NCBI RefSeq assembly: GCF_001187725.1 | Contig: NZ_LGIQ01000007.1 | Span: 246,324 to 310,323 of the forward strand | DNA: 64,000 nucleotides | Direction of reading: 5' to 3' | Origin: Brevibacillus reuszeri | GTDB taxonomy: Bacteria > Bacillota > Bacilli > Brevibacillales > Brevibacillaceae | In this document: positions 14,616-23,770 of the stretch, piece after piece | Position numbering within the stretch: position 1 is the first letter of the stretch | Layout: each line of letters begins with the position of its first letter | Program-made: the position numbers and the translations under genes | The notes under the pieces: generated by a model | Databases searched by the model: none | Seen by the model: only the letters and a program-made list of their open reading frames with translations | What the model was told of the DNA's origin: nothing

Positions 14616-16079
14616 GTGAAGATAATAGATTCTTTTCGAATCGTCTGGCGAAATTTATGGCGGATGAAACTGCGTACTGCACTAACCTCGGTTGGTGTCA
14701 TGATCGGTACTGCCGCCATTGTTGCCATGATCGCACTAAGCTTAGGGTTGAAAGAAAGTGCAGTGAAGAGTTTAGAGAATTTTGGGAATTTGACCGAGAT
14801 GGATGTAGAACCGATGTACTACATCTACGAAGAGGATCGGATGATTCCAGAGGAAGAGCGGAAAAAGCTGAACATGGAGGCTGTCCATGAGCTCAAGCAA
14901 ATTCCGGGGATAGCAGCAGTCATGCCGATGAAGCGTCTTTACGAACAGGCCAAGCTCAAGGTTGGACGGCGCGAGGGCTACGTTGAGCTCATTGGGGTGG
15001 ACGTGAACGAATCGGCAGAGTACCGGAAGAATGATGTGGAAAAAGGGGCCTATTTGTCAGGGTCGCCACAAGAAATTGTCGTAGCCTATGATGTTCCGCG
15101 TGAAATGCGCGATGTAGAAAAGGAAAAACGCGATGCACGCAGAAGAAATGCGGACTCCAATCGATCAGGCGGGGGAGCGGGAGCATCCTTCATGCCACCT
15201 GATATGGGGGGCGGAGAGCAAACAGCCGCATTTAATCTGGTTGATAAAGCAGCCACAATCGTACTCACTCGGGAATATCGGATCGACGACGAGCCGAAGT
15301 ACGAGAAAAAGGAAGTGCGTGTACGCGTAGTCGGTCAGCTTCGGCAGTCGGAAAATCGGCGTTACTCGTCGGCCGTTTACGCTCCGCTAAGCGTCGTAAA
15401 AGAGCTGAATGATTGGGTGAACCGGAGTCGGGGAGATGAGAGCTCGGGCGGGAATACTCGGCGCACACGTGAAGAGGCGAAAAAGGATAAATTTGAATTT
15501 GATCAGATGACGGTCAAGGTAGAGTCACGTGAAATGGTGGAAAGTGTCGTCAAAGCGTTGAAGGAAAAGGGCTACGAGGTATGGTCGCCTGCGCGTGAGC
15601 TTGAGACGATCAACAAGTTCTTCTTTGTGATTCAGATGGTGCTTGGCGGAATTGCAGCTATTTCTTTATTGGTAGCGACAATCGGTATCGTCAATACGAT
15701 GATCATGTCGATTTTGGAACGAACCAAAGAGATCGGGATCATGAAGGTTATTGGGGCAACCGTCCTCAATATACGTTGGCTGTTCTTGATGGAATCTGGT
15801 TTTATTGGGCTGATCGGAGGATTGGCTGGCTTGGGCATGGCTTGGGGAGCAGTAGAGCTGGTCAACTATTTTGGCGCTTCAGGGGGACTTCTGGATGGCT
15901 TGAATATGGGGTATGGCCGCGGTGGAGGCGAGGCTGAGCCTAGCAAATTGGCTGTTATTCCTGGCTGGCTGGCATTATTTGCAATCGGATTTTCCTTCGT
16001 CATTGGTTTGTTGGCTGGTATTTTCCCAGCGATACGGGCATCCCGTTTGAGTGCGTTGCAAGCGATTCGATCTGAATAA
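14616..16079 (+). CDS. MacB-like FtsX-family permease, 487 aa
   Basis: Four-TM permease: first helix near residues 15-45 (LRTALTSVGVMIGTAAIVAM), a large extracellular MacB_PCD domain (about 50-340), then three C-terminal helices (MVLGGIAAISLLVATIGIVN, the ERTKEIGIMKVIGA coupling loop, ESGFIGLIGGLAGLGMAW, and a final helix ending in AIRASRLSALQAIR). The periplasmic-type domain has two low-complexity insertions, one Gly/Ser/Met/Pro-rich (about 188-210) and one Arg/Glu/Ser-rich (about 270-290), which are longer than usual. Start is GTG at 14616 with GAGGTGA upstream. Works with the ATPase before it and the adaptor after it. Confidence 0.9.
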   Translation: MKIIDSFRIVWRNLWRMKLRTALTSVGVMIGTAAIVAMIALSLGLKESAVKSLENFGNLTEMDVEPMYYIYEEDRMIPEEERKKLNMEAVHELKQIPGIAAVMPMKRLYEQAKLKVGRREGYVELIGVDVNESAEYRKNDVEKGAYLSGSPQEIVVAYDVPREMRDVEKEKRDARRRNADSNRSGGGAGASFMPPDMGGGEQTAAFNLVDKAATIVLTREYRIDDEPKYEKKEVRVRVVGQLRQSENRRYSSAVYAPLSVVKELNDWVNRSRGDESSGGNTRRTREEAKKDKFEFDQMTVKVESREMVESVVKALKEKGYEVWSPARELETINKFFFVIQMVLGGIAAISLLVATIGIVNTMIMSILERTKEIGIMKVIGATVLNIRWLFLMESGFIGLIGGLAGLGMAWGAVELVNYFGASGGLLDGLNMGYGRGGGEAEPSKLAVIPGWLALFAIGFSFVIGLLAGIFPAIRASRLSALQAIRSE

Positions 16080-16099
16080 AGAAATGTGAGGAAGCAGAC

Positions 16100-17635
16100 A
16101 TGGAGAAGAAAAAGTCAAAGAAAAAATGGATCATCATAGCGGCGATTGCGGTCGTCCTTGGTGGTGGGGGATACTACGGCTACACGTATTTTACAGGCAA
16201 AGATGCAGCTACTGAGGAAACGCCAATGGAAAAGCCATCTTTTCCAACAGCTGCAGTCGAGCTGGGAGAAGTAAAGAAGGTCATCTTCTCGTCTGGTACC
16301 GTAGAAGCGAAAGCACGTGAGGAAGTAAAGCCGGAAATTAGCGGCAAGGTGCAGCGTTTGCTGGTGAAGGAAGGTCAAACCGTTAAAAAGGGAGATGTAC
16401 TATTTACCGTAGATAGTGCGGATGCCCAATTGGAGATGCAAAAGCAGGAATTGTCAATCCTTCGCGCCAAAAAAGAATTGGATGAACTAAAGAACAAGAA
16501 GGACAGCATCCACTCGGATAAGGCTGGGAAAGTAAAAGAAATTCTTTTCAAGGACGGGGACACTGTTACTCCCGATTCAGTAGTAGCCAAGCTTACCAAC
16601 ACAGATTATCTGAAAATCACGGGGAAGTTTAGCGCATATGAGGCTGAGCAATTCCGGGTAGGACAAAAGGTCAAGATTTTCATTACAGCGTCACTCTATT
16701 ACGTAGATGGTGTCGTCACAGCAATTGACTTGGTTGGTAAAAAGGAAGCGGGCCTAGGCGGCGTTCATAATGTTGAGGTGCTTGTCAAAAAGCCGGGAGC
16801 GATTTACGTAGGAGATATGGGAGAAGTCCAATTTACTGATGCAAAAGGCACTTTGTATGCAAGTCAAATGGCAACACCATTTGAGCTCCCGGATGAAATG
16901 GAAGTATTGGCAGGAACGCATGGAAAAATCGCAAAGGTTAATTTTGAAAAGGATGATGAAGTGAAAGCAGGTCAGCTCCTGTTTAAAATGGATATGACAT
17001 CATCTGACCTCGAGCTGCAGGAAAAAGAGCTGTCATTGAAAGAATCGCTATTGACCATGGAGCAAAAGAAACGGGAAATCGCGAAAAAGCAAGTGGAGGC
17101 ACCGATCAATGGTGTCATTACAAAGGTAAATGTAAAAGAAGGCGAATCACCTGGCTCAGGCGAACCAGCCGTCATTATCATGGATACGACATCAGTGTAC
17201 TTCGTAGCGGCAGTTGACGAAATTGACATTCCCTCCATCAAGCTGGGACAGAGCGTAGATGTTTATGTAACGGCATTTGGAAATAAGCCATTCAAAGGCA
17301 AAGTGACCGAGCTTCCAAAAGAAGGAACAAAGGAAGACAAGACCGTTCGTTTCGCGGTAAAGATTGAGCTCAGTGATACAACAGATATGAAGCATGGGAT
17401 GACAGGTGATTGTGATATTTATGTAGAACAAAAAGAAAATGTCAAACGTTTGCCAATCCATGCGGTGGAGTTTTTGGAGGAAGGCAAGGGATCTGTAATG
17501 GTAAAAGACCCAACCACAGAAGAGCCTACGTCAAAAGAAGTAACAGTAGGCGTTGAAGGAACGGATTTTGTTGAAATTATCGATGGCCTAAAAGAAGGCG
17601 ATGAAGTATTGCTGATGAATGGAGAAGGGATGTAA
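16100..17635 (+). CDS. HlyD/MacA-type adaptor with two lipoyl/barrel modules, 511 aa
   Basis: Membrane-anchored adaptor. After a basic start (MEKKKSKKKW) comes one membrane helix (IIIAAIAVVLGGGGYYGYTY) and an outward domain. Two consecutive lipoyl-like hammerhead sequences are visible, KVQRLLVKEGQTVKKGDVLF (about 75-95) and KIAKVNFEKDDEVKAGQLLF (about 276-296), each followed by a coiled helical segment and a second half-motif (KVKEILFKDGDTVTPDSVVA and VITKVNVKEGESPGSGEPAV), then a beta-barrel part. The usual MacA/YknX adaptor has one such unit and about 380 residues, so this one looks internally duplicated. The C-terminal part (EVTVGVEGTDFVEIIDGLKEG) is the membrane-proximal domain. Operon partner of the two preceding genes. 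Confidence 0.87.
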   Translation: MEKKKSKKKWIIIAAIAVVLGGGGYYGYTYFTGKDAATEETPMEKPSFPTAAVELGEVKKVIFSSGTVEAKAREEVKPEISGKVQRLLVKEGQTVKKGDVLFTVDSADAQLEMQKQELSILRAKKELDELKNKKDSIHSDKAGKVKEILFKDGDTVTPDSVVAKLTNTDYLKITGKFSAYEAEQFRVGQKVKIFITASLYYVDGVVTAIDLVGKKEAGLGGVHNVEVLVKKPGAIYVGDMGEVQFTDAKGTLYASQMATPFELPDEMEVLAGTHGKIAKVNFEKDDEVKAGQLLFKMDMTSSDLELQEKELSLKESLLTMEQKKREIAKKQVEAPINGVITKVNVKEGESPGSGEPAVIIMDTTSVYFVAAVDEIDIPSIKLGQSVDVYVTAFGNKPFKGKVTELPKEGTKEDKTVRFAVKIELSDTTDMKHGMTGDCDIYVEQKENVKRLPIHAVEFLEEGKGSVMVKDPTTEEPTSKEVTVGVEGTDFVEIIDGLKEGDEVLLMNGEGM

Positions 17636-17660
17636 TCTCTGTTCATTTTTTACAAAGAAT

Positions 17661-17702
17661 AGCCCCGCTGGACCGTCTCCTGTGACGTGCTAGCGGGGCT
17701 TG
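17661..17702. terminator. bidirectional terminator
   Basis: AGCCCCGCT and AGCGGGGCT pair with a GC-rich loop; it separates the convergent adaptor and racemase-like genes. The T tract is weak. Confidence 0.6.
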
Positions 17703-17709
17703 CCTGTTT

Positions 17710-18399
17710 TTATGAGGTCAGACTGTGCTCTTTCTTTGTGAGACCGAGCTTCTCAGTCATTTGCGAAACTAAGCTGCGGAGAGGATGCGACACGGCGATT
17801 CCCGTTTCCGCGGTAAATTGTTGGGCGACTGGTGACATAGATAGCTGGGCTACTGCCAAAGAGGCGTGGTGATGAGCAGTTGCAAGCTTTTGCAGCTCAT
17901 TTTTCACAGCTTCACGGTAGGCGTCTTGTTTATTATCCAGCAAGAGGGTGAATGCCCCTTCGATGATGCTAACTTCAATTTGTGGATGCAATCCGTGTAA
18001 GTGTGCATAGTCACGTAAGCGGTTCATCGTTGGATCGACTGTTGCCGGATTGGAGAAAAGGAGGATTTGCGGCTCTGCACGATGGCATATCTCGTGAAAA
18101 AAAGGCTGGTCAATCGTAAAAATCGGCAAGGCACTGGCAGCCTCAACTTCATCCGTCACACAGGCTGCATACTGCGTGCAAGTAATCACCATCGCATCAG
18201 GAGCACTTGTTTGCATCCAGTTTAATTGCTCTTGTAATTTTGCCTGAGACTGCTTGTAAGAGAGCGCATTCTTCCCCTCTGAATTGAGCAGTAAGCCAGG
18301 ATCGACATAATGCACCATGTCAATCGCCACAGAGGCAAAAGCGTCTGCAAGTAAAGAAATATTAGAGAAGTGTCCATGCAGACAAGCAATACGTTTCAT
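17710..18399 (-). CDS. Asp/Glu/hydantoin racemase-superfamily protein, 229 aa
   Basis: Racemase-like fold with the first catalytic-type cysteine in VITCTQYAAC (about residues 70-80). In the place of the second cysteine the sequence is LAVAQLSMSPVA, so the classic two-base racemase pair is not intact; many Firmicute members have this AQxSM form and unknown activity. Opening MKRIACLHGHFSNISL is typical. The ATG at 18399 is preferred over that at 18408 because AGGAGGA sits 9 nt upstream of it. It is followed in transcription order after the methyltransferase with a 14-nt gap, forming a two-gene minus-strand operon. Substrate unknown. Confidence 0.75.
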   Translation of the reverse strand: MKRIACLHGHFSNISLLADAFASVAIDMVHYVDPGLLLNSEGKNALSYKQSQAKLQEQLNWMQTSAPDAMVITCTQYAACVTDEVEAASALPIFTIDQPFFHEICHRAEPQILLFSNPATVDPTMNRLRDYAHLHGLHPQIEVSIIEGAFTLLLDNKQDAYREAVKNELQKLATAHHHASLAVAQLSMSPVAQQFTAETGIAVSHPLRSLVSQMTEKLGLTKKEHSLTS

Positions 18400-18413
18400 G
18401 TGCAGCATTCCTC

Positions 18414-19184
18414 CTATTCGCTTGATTTATTTGCAATCACGCGAATACGCTTGTAATCAACGATCCACTTGCCATCCTGGAACAGAGCGGGGCGTAACAG
18501 CTCGGTTACCTGCAAGCAGACATCATCAATATCACTGGCAGACAAATCTGCAAAAAATGGACTGCAAAATGAGTCCAGCCAATGCCGTAATCCTCGATCG
18601 CCATCAGGCATCACCGTAGGGCGATCATAATGTGAGGCCAGGACGACACGGAATCCTTGTCGCTCTAATAAGGCTGCGTATTCGGCTATGCTAGGAAAAT
18701 ACCAGGGCATCCGTTCATCAGCAGAAATGCCTTTTTGTGCAAGGGTAGTGCGCAGAGCGTTTATGACAAGCTCACAGTTTCCTTTGCCGCCGAATTCTGC
18801 CACAAATCTGCCTTTTGGAGCCAAAGCAAGCCAGACAGATTCAATTACCTCTTCAGGTCGTTTCATCCAGTGCAGGGCAGCATTGGAGAAAATCGCGTCA
18901 TAGGAATCAGAGGTACGAAACGTATGCGCATCCGCGATCTGAAAAGGCAGATGAGGATACTTTTGCCGGGCACTATTAATCATATCGGCAGAAAAATCGA
19001 CACCCATTACCGTTGCTCCTGATTCAGCCAGACTCGCAGTCAAATCCCCCGTACCACACCCGAGATCCAAAATACGTTCTGTGGAAACAGGTTGTAGCCA
19101 ATCAATTAATCCTCTGCCATAATGAGAGACGAAGTTCATTTTATCGTCATAGAGTTCGGCATTCCACTGCTTTGTTTGCGTCAT
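18414..19184 (-). CDS. class I SAM-dependent methyltransferase (Tam-like), 256 aa
   Basis: Rossmann methyltransferase with motif I ERILDLGCGTGDLTASLA (about 35-52), acidic post-I position VMGVDFSADMI, motif II-like DAIFSNAALHWM and motif III LAPKGRFVAEFGGKGN. The ALHWM tract and the order of motifs recall trans-aconitate methyltransferase-type and small-molecule methyltransferases rather than rRNA enzymes. GGAGGGA precedes the ATG. First gene of a two-gene unit with the racemase-like protein. Substrate not determinable from sequence. Confidence 0.85.
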   Translation of the reverse strand: MTQTKQWNAELYDDKMNFVSHYGRGLIDWLQPVSTERILDLGCGTGDLTASLAESGATVMGVDFSADMINSARQKYPHLPFQIADAHTFRTSDSYDAIFSNAALHWMKRPEEVIESVWLALAPKGRFVAEFGGKGNCELVINALRTTLAQKGISADERMPWYFPSIAEYAALLERQGFRVVLASHYDRPTVMPDGDRGLRHWLDSFCSPFFADLSASDIDDVCLQVTELLRPALFQDGKWIVDYKRIRVIANKSSE

Positions 19185-19380
19185 ATCGTATCCCTCCTTA
19201 GCTATTGTTTTACCAGCAAATCGCCTATAATTGCAAACTATTTAAAATTATTTATCCATAGTTTTTTCCTATATCAAATAAGGAAGTCATTTCCTGACCT
19301 GCTACTAACAGGAGAACTGGATTTTTTTGTCGAATAAAGTATGCACGTTTAGTTTTAGAGAGAAAGTGAGAGGACAATAC

Positions 19381-21417
19381 GTGAAAAAATGGGTTGTATC
19401 AGCACTGCTCGTGTGCATGGCAACTGGCACCTTGCTCTCAGGTGTAGCAACGCCTGTATTAGGTGCCGTGACCACTTCCGAGACGAAACAAAATAGCCAG
19501 CACTTCAAACCCGCACAACAGCCAATTCACGAAAAGATTGGATTTAACAATGTTCAAGTAGTCGGAGTGGATGCAAACGGATGGAACTGGGTGAAAAATG
19601 ATGAGTTCATTTTGCCTCCAGGCACACCGCTTGATATTGACCTGGTACAGACTACCTACGGAAATGGAGCCAATCTGAGTCGGTATGAGATTTTGCTAGA
19701 TAATGTGGCGATGCCGACATTAACTGGGGAGAAGCGCGCGGAGGAAGCGGTATTGAGGTGGGAGGTCCCACGGATTTCGATTCCTGAATCCCAGTTACCG
19801 GCTGGAGTACATACATTAACCTTTGTCATGTCGGACGTAAAAGGGCAGAAAAGCACAGTACATGTCCGTTTTCAAGTAGCAGCGCGCAGTACTGATTTCA
19901 GCGTATTTGAAGGTGAAAAAGCAGAGGGAGAGGCAATCCCTTCGGATGGAGTAATGGGAATATTTGCGTTGCATGGCACGAAGATATTTACAAGTACGGT
20001 CACCGGTACTTGGACGTTGTATAACGTAGAAAAGGACACAAAGAAGGAGATGAAATCTTTTTCTGGAAAGACCTATAAGGCGGGTCCGATCATGGAAGGG
20101 CAATATGAAGTTGTCTTTACACCAGAAGAAGTGAACCTTCCATCGTGGACGACGACGATTCATGTAGGATCGGTTGATTTATACCAGGGAAGAGATGCAA
20201 ACGGACAGAAGCTCACTCCGAATCAGAAGATAACAGCCCCAGCTGCCCCAAGCCAAATTCAACTGTATTCATTGTTCCCGGGACGGTGGTGGGTGAATGG
20301 CACAGGTCAAACACTGACCGACTCCCAATATTTTGATGTAGTAGTCCCTGATACGTTTGCGGGCATGGCGCTGACGGTTACATTTGAGCCGATTTCAAGC
20401 AAGTCATCACCGGGCACAAGCAGAAGTGAGGTGGCGAGTGTCCAAATTCAGATTCCTGGTACACCGAATGCCTGCGGGCCGACAGAACCAAAGGTGACGC
20501 TTGATCTGCTCACTCAAAAAAATAAAGGCTCCTCCCTTATTGCAGAAAAGGAAAATCTGTATTCTTCTAATAGCACAGTTACCGTTTATCAAAAGCCGAT
20601 CCATGTGTTTTGGTTGTCAACAGCTGCTGATCATTTTCTGCAAGGGTCGGAGGTACCTAGCGATGAGGGACCAGGTGTCTGGGCTGTCAATAACGCCATT
20701 GTCGAAAATTCAAAGTTAAATTGGGATCACACAGCCCTGGATCTTTCGACTTTTAAGCCGGAGCGTTATAAAATAAACTACTACAGCAAGCGCGATCCGA
20801 AGCAAACATGGTGCGGGTACGTGCAAGTCATTGAGGACAATGCTCCAGCACGATCAGGATTGGTTTGCGATCAGATGGAATCAGGGGTAGCGCCGCCAAG
20901 CAAGCCGATTTCATTGAAGACAAAGGGCGGCTCGAAGTATTCAAATGAAGAAAAGATCATGATTGAGTCAAGCATGGATTTGGATGAATGGCAAAAGGTT
21001 ACTCTCTTAGCCAGCTACGTTGAGCGCACGGGAACAAAAAAAATAAAGCAAGATGGGCGTAATTACTATATGCCGAAAGTTGAATGGTCGTACGGAGAAA
21101 TCGGTTTTGGTTCCCGCCAAGCTCCAAATGGGGCACAAATGACTTCGGAAAACCGAGTAGAGGTGCTCTACGATGGCAAGCTCATTTACTCGCTAAAGCC
21201 GAGCCTGCGCGAGGATGAAGACAATGGACTCAGTGATTTGAACATCAAAAAAATCATTTCGGGCAACGATGCCAAGCCCGGTGAATACACCATCAGAGTA
21301 ACGAACACGCTTGGCTACACAAGCTGCCAAATACTTTCTACGAATCGTTCGTATAACAAGCAGACGGATTTTGTGGAAAGCGATGAGCTTCTTACCCTAA
21401 CGATAGATGTTCAATAG
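19381..21417 (+). CDS. secreted protein of unknown function, 678 aa
   Basis: Start GTG at 19381 has GAGAGG upstream and opens a Sec signal peptide (MKKWVVSALLVCMATGTLLS ... VLGA, cleavage after about residue 29); the frame reaches 19327 but that would displace the signal. The mature part is predicted all-beta, rich in Thr, Ser, Lys and Pro, with repeated extracellular-domain style blocks (ILPPGTPLDIDLVQTTYG; LPAGVHTLTFVMSDVKGQKS; PGEYTIRVTNTLGYTSCQI), suggesting several Ig- or fibronectin-like modules. Four cysteines in the mature protein could form disulfides. No anchor or lipobox. No catalytic motif seen. Single gene closed by a terminator. Confidence 0.7.
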   Translation: MKKWVVSALLVCMATGTLLSGVATPVLGAVTTSETKQNSQHFKPAQQPIHEKIGFNNVQVVGVDANGWNWVKNDEFILPPGTPLDIDLVQTTYGNGANLSRYEILLDNVAMPTLTGEKRAEEAVLRWEVPRISIPESQLPAGVHTLTFVMSDVKGQKSTVHVRFQVAARSTDFSVFEGEKAEGEAIPSDGVMGIFALHGTKIFTSTVTGTWTLYNVEKDTKKEMKSFSGKTYKAGPIMEGQYEVVFTPEEVNLPSWTTTIHVGSVDLYQGRDANGQKLTPNQKITAPAAPSQIQLYSLFPGRWWVNGTGQTLTDSQYFDVVVPDTFAGMALTVTFEPISSKSSPGTSRSEVASVQIQIPGTPNACGPTEPKVTLDLLTQKNKGSSLIAEKENLYSSNSTVTVYQKPIHVFWLSTAADHFLQGSEVPSDEGPGVWAVNNAIVENSKLNWDHTALDLSTFKPERYKINYYSKRDPKQTWCGYVQVIEDNAPARSGLVCDQMESGVAPPSKPISLKTKGGSKYSNEEKIMIESSMDLDEWQKVTLLASYVERTGTKKIKQDGRNYYMPKVEWSYGEIGFGSRQAPNGAQMTSENRVEVLYDGKLIYSLKPSLREDEDNGLSDLNIKKIISGNDAKPGEYTIRVTNTLGYTSCQILSTNRSYNKQTDFVESDELLTLTIDVQ

Positions 21418-21429
21418 GAAGAGGTAGTA

Positions 21430-21456
21430 TCCCCCGTTTTTATACGGGGGTTTTTT
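21430..21456 (+). terminator. terminator of secreted protein gene
   Basis: CCCCCGT and ACGGGGG around TTTTAT, then TTTTTT. Confidence 0.9.
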
Positions 21457-21497
21457 GTATAAATAGGAGCAGCTATACTGACCAGGGAGGAAACAGG

Positions 21498-21689
21498 ATG
21501 ACCGAAGAGCAACGAGCCATTCTCGAGAAGTTTGGCTTTTCCTTAGAAGACGGTAAAGTGAAACATTCCAAACTTGGGATCGTAAGAGAAATAGAGGATT
21601 TCATGTCCTTTTCCACAGCCAGGGAGCTGCAGGAATTTGTGAAGGAAATTCTTCGTAATCAATGTCAGCTGAAACGAAAAAAACCATAA
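21498..21689 (+). CDS. small conserved-looking protein, 63 aa
   Basis: Starts MTEEQRAILEKFGFSLEDGK after GGGAGGAAAC. Mixed charge, predicted two helices around a short beta hairpin, ending in a basic tail (RNQCQLKRKKP). It ends 24 nt before the ecsC-family gene and shares its strand, so both are probably one operon. I do not recognise a family. Confidence 0.65.
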   Translation: MTEEQRAILEKFGFSLEDGKVKHSKLGIVREIEDFMSFSTARELQEFVKEILRNQCQLKRKKP

Positions 21690-21713
21690 AGCAGCCTGGA
21701 AGGGGCAACGTGG

Positions 21714-22523
21714 ATGGAGTCAAGAGAGTCTTTACTGGCAGCGCTCAAGGAAGTAGAGGTCTGGGAAACGAAGCAGCGGGATTTGTGGTTTTGGGAAAAA
21801 TTAGGCAGACTTCCGTTTGTATTATTGGATCGTATGACACCAAAATTCATTCGTGAAAAGCTTGGAGCAGCCGTGGATGAAATGGCCGCTTTTTTGGAAA
21901 CCGGGGGTACCTATCTGGTCTCCGATGAAACTGTTTACAGCAAATTTCGTGCCCGTCAAAAGAATTCGGGAACGATGTCATTAAATAAAGAGACGATCGC
22001 CACGATACCACTTGCAGAGATGAATGCAGTTGCGGTCCAAATGAGTGAATCACGGGCCGCCTTTGCCACAGTTCAGGGTGCAACGACAGGTGTGGGCGGT
22101 ATTTTTACATTAGCTTTGGATATTCCGCTTTTGCTCGGCACATCCCTCAAGATTTTGCAGGAAATGGCTCTGTGTTATGGCTATCGACCGGAAGAGAAGC
22201 GGGAGCGCCTGTTTGTTGTCAAATGCCTTCAATTCGCTTCCTCCGATATCGTTGGCAAAAAGGCAATATTGGATGAGCTGTCACGCTTTGATGAACCTGC
22301 CACTGAAAAAGACGTCATCGCCCAGCTCCAAGGCTGGAGAGAAGTCGTTGTCACGTACACAGAAAATTTTGGGTGGAAAAAGCTGTTTCAAATGGTGCCA
22401 ATCGCAGGGATTTTGTTCGGGGCGTATATCAATCGTTCAACCGTACAAGATGTCGCCGAGGCTGGTATGATGCTGTACCAAAAACGGCGAATCCTGGAGC
22501 GGTTGCGTCAATCTGGAGAATAA
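21714..22523 (+). CDS. EcsC-family protein, 269 aa
   Basis: EcsC family: an N-terminal helix with WETKQRDLWFWEKLGRLP, the central GATTGVGGIFTLALDIPLLLG (about residues 121-141) forming a hydrophobic glycine-rich segment that is the family's most conserved block, and a C-terminal IAGILFGAYINRSTVQDVAEAG. No signal peptide; probably membrane-associated. In B. subtilis ecsC is in the ecsABC locus, but here no EcsAB transporter is near. The molecular role is unknown. Start ATG with AAGGGGCAAC upstream. Six nt separate its stop from the convergent GNAT gene. Confidence 0.88.
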   Translation: MESRESLLAALKEVEVWETKQRDLWFWEKLGRLPFVLLDRMTPKFIREKLGAAVDEMAAFLETGGTYLVSDETVYSKFRARQKNSGTMSLNKETIATIPLAEMNAVAVQMSESRAAFATVQGATTGVGGIFTLALDIPLLLGTSLKILQEMALCYGYRPEEKRERLFVVKCLQFASSDIVGKKAILDELSRFDEPATEKDVIAQLQGWREVVVTYTENFGWKKLFQMVPIAGILFGAYINRSTVQDVAEAGMMLYQKRRILERLRQSGE

Positions 22524-22528
22524 GAGCA

Positions 22529-23080
22529 CTATTTTTGCCAGTCCTCGGTCGTGATGGCATACATGTTGTGGTCTTCCCACGTGCCGTAGATTTGTAAATA
22601 GCGCAGAGACAATCCTTCATAACGAAATCCGTTCTTTTCCAGTACGCGAATAGACCCGAGATTGCGTGGCATCACCCCAGCCTGAACGCGATGCAGCTTG
22701 GCTTTTGTAAAGGCGTATTGCAGAACGAGTCCAACTGCGGCTGTAGTATAGCCGCGTCCATTGCAGCTTTGGTCCATAAAATAGCCCAATGTAGCGTTTT
22801 GCCACACGCCGTGGACGACATTGGACAAGGCGACACGACCGATCATTTCATCTTTTTCAGAAAGAAAAACGCCAAAAGCAAATCCGGTCCCGTTCTCGAA
22901 GTCCAAAATGGCTTGAGCAACTTGCTGCTGTTGTCCTTCCAATGTCAGGAAAGAAGCAGGACGGATCGGTTCAAATGGCGCCAGGAAGTTCTGATTACTC
23001 ATCCGAAGCTCCAGTAGCTCGGCTGCGTCTTGTTCACGAAGAGGGCGTAAATAAATAGAATCGGTATGTAATTGCATCAA
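22529..23080 (-). CDS. GNAT acetyltransferase, RimJ/RimL-like, 183 aa
   Basis: GNAT fold acetyl-CoA transferase: opening IYLRPLREQDAAELLELR, beta4 MIGRVALSNVVHG, the acyl-CoA loop GYFMDQSCNGRGYTTAAVGL (Q/RxxGxG/A version), VQAGVMPRNLGSIRVLEKNG and final GTWEDHNMYAITTEDW. This order is typical of ribosomal-protein-alanine N-acetyltransferase RimJ and its B. subtilis relative YdaF/YjcK. Start ATG follows GGAGGATCGC. Acceptor could be a ribosomal protein N-terminus or a small amine. Confidence 0.87.
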   Translation of the reverse strand: MMQLHTDSIYLRPLREQDAAELLELRMSNQNFLAPFEPIRPASFLTLEGQQQQVAQAILDFENGTGFAFGVFLSEKDEMIGRVALSNVVHGVWQNATLGYFMDQSCNGRGYTTAAVGLVLQYAFTKAKLHRVQAGVMPRNLGSIRVLEKNGFRYEGLSLRYLQIYGTWEDHNMYAITTEDWQK

Positions 23081-23173
23081 GCGATCCTCCCTGAGAAAAA
23101 GTGGTGGATCGATAGTGTACCATGTTTCCTCCTCGCAAGAAATGCAATTTGTAAAAAAGAGTCTAGAAAAGGT

Positions 23174-23617
23174 TTAAACTCCGAGTGATTCTACGAAAGA
23201 AACGCCAAATGCTTTGCACTTTTCGATTTCCTTCGCATTCGGGGTAAGCTCGATCTTTAGCCCTTCCAGGGGAGTCTCTGCTCCACGCTCACGTGCTTTC
23301 TCCAAAAGAATATTGACAGCAGCACCTACATGCTCATAGTTGGAATCGCATGACCCAAAAGCGATGACTTTTTTACCGCTCAAATCAATGTCGTTCATTT
23401 CTTCGTAAAAGTCCAGGCACTCGTCTGGCAGTTCGCCATCTCCCCATGTGTACGCGCCGAGAGCGATTCCATCATAAGACTCCAGCTCTTGTGCGCTGAC
23501 ATCCATCACTTCTTTTATCACAAGCGTAGCCCCCGTAGAACGAATTCCCTCTGCGATGGCCTCAGCCATTTCCTGTGTGTTTCCAGACATGCTCGCGTAT
23601 ACAATCAAAAAGCTCAT
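23174..23617 (-). CDS. flavodoxin, 147 aa
   Basis: Short-chain flavodoxin: P-loop for the FMN phosphate in FLIVYASMSGNTQEMAEAIAEG (residues 3-24), isoalloxazine loops LGAYTWGDGELPDECLDFYE and AFGSCDSNYEHVGAAVNIL. These electron carriers replace ferredoxin under iron limitation. GGAGGT lies at good spacing before the ATG at 23617; the longer open frame is noncoding. Two Fur boxes (23643-23690) sit directly upstream, so iron-dependent repression by Fur is expected. Divergent from the lysine-riboswitch operon. Confidence 0.93.
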   Translation of the reverse strand: MSFLIVYASMSGNTQEMAEAIAEGIRSTGATLVIKEVMDVSAQELESYDGIALGAYTWGDGELPDECLDFYEEMNDIDLSGKKVIAFGSCDSNYEHVGAAVNILLEKARERGAETPLEGLKIELTPNAKEIEKCKAFGVSFVESLGV

Positions 23618-23642
23618 AAAAAGAAAACCTCCAGTTAGATAA

Positions 23643-23690
23643 TGAAAATCATTCTCATAAACAAAATAATGAAAATGAGAATCGTTGTCA
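23643..23690. promoter_or_regulatory. tandem Fur boxes upstream of flavodoxin
   Basis: TGAAAATCATTCTCA (23643-23657, 12 of 14 consensus positions) and TGAGAATCGTTGTCA (23676-23690, 11 of 14), with overlapping half-sites between. Both lie in the flavodoxin promoter region. Confidence 0.82.
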
Positions 23691-23770
23691 ACACAAAATT
23701 CATTTTGATAAAGCTGTTGCCACAATGGATTGATTTTGGTAGAGTTAAATGAAATTAATAGTTGGAAGTC

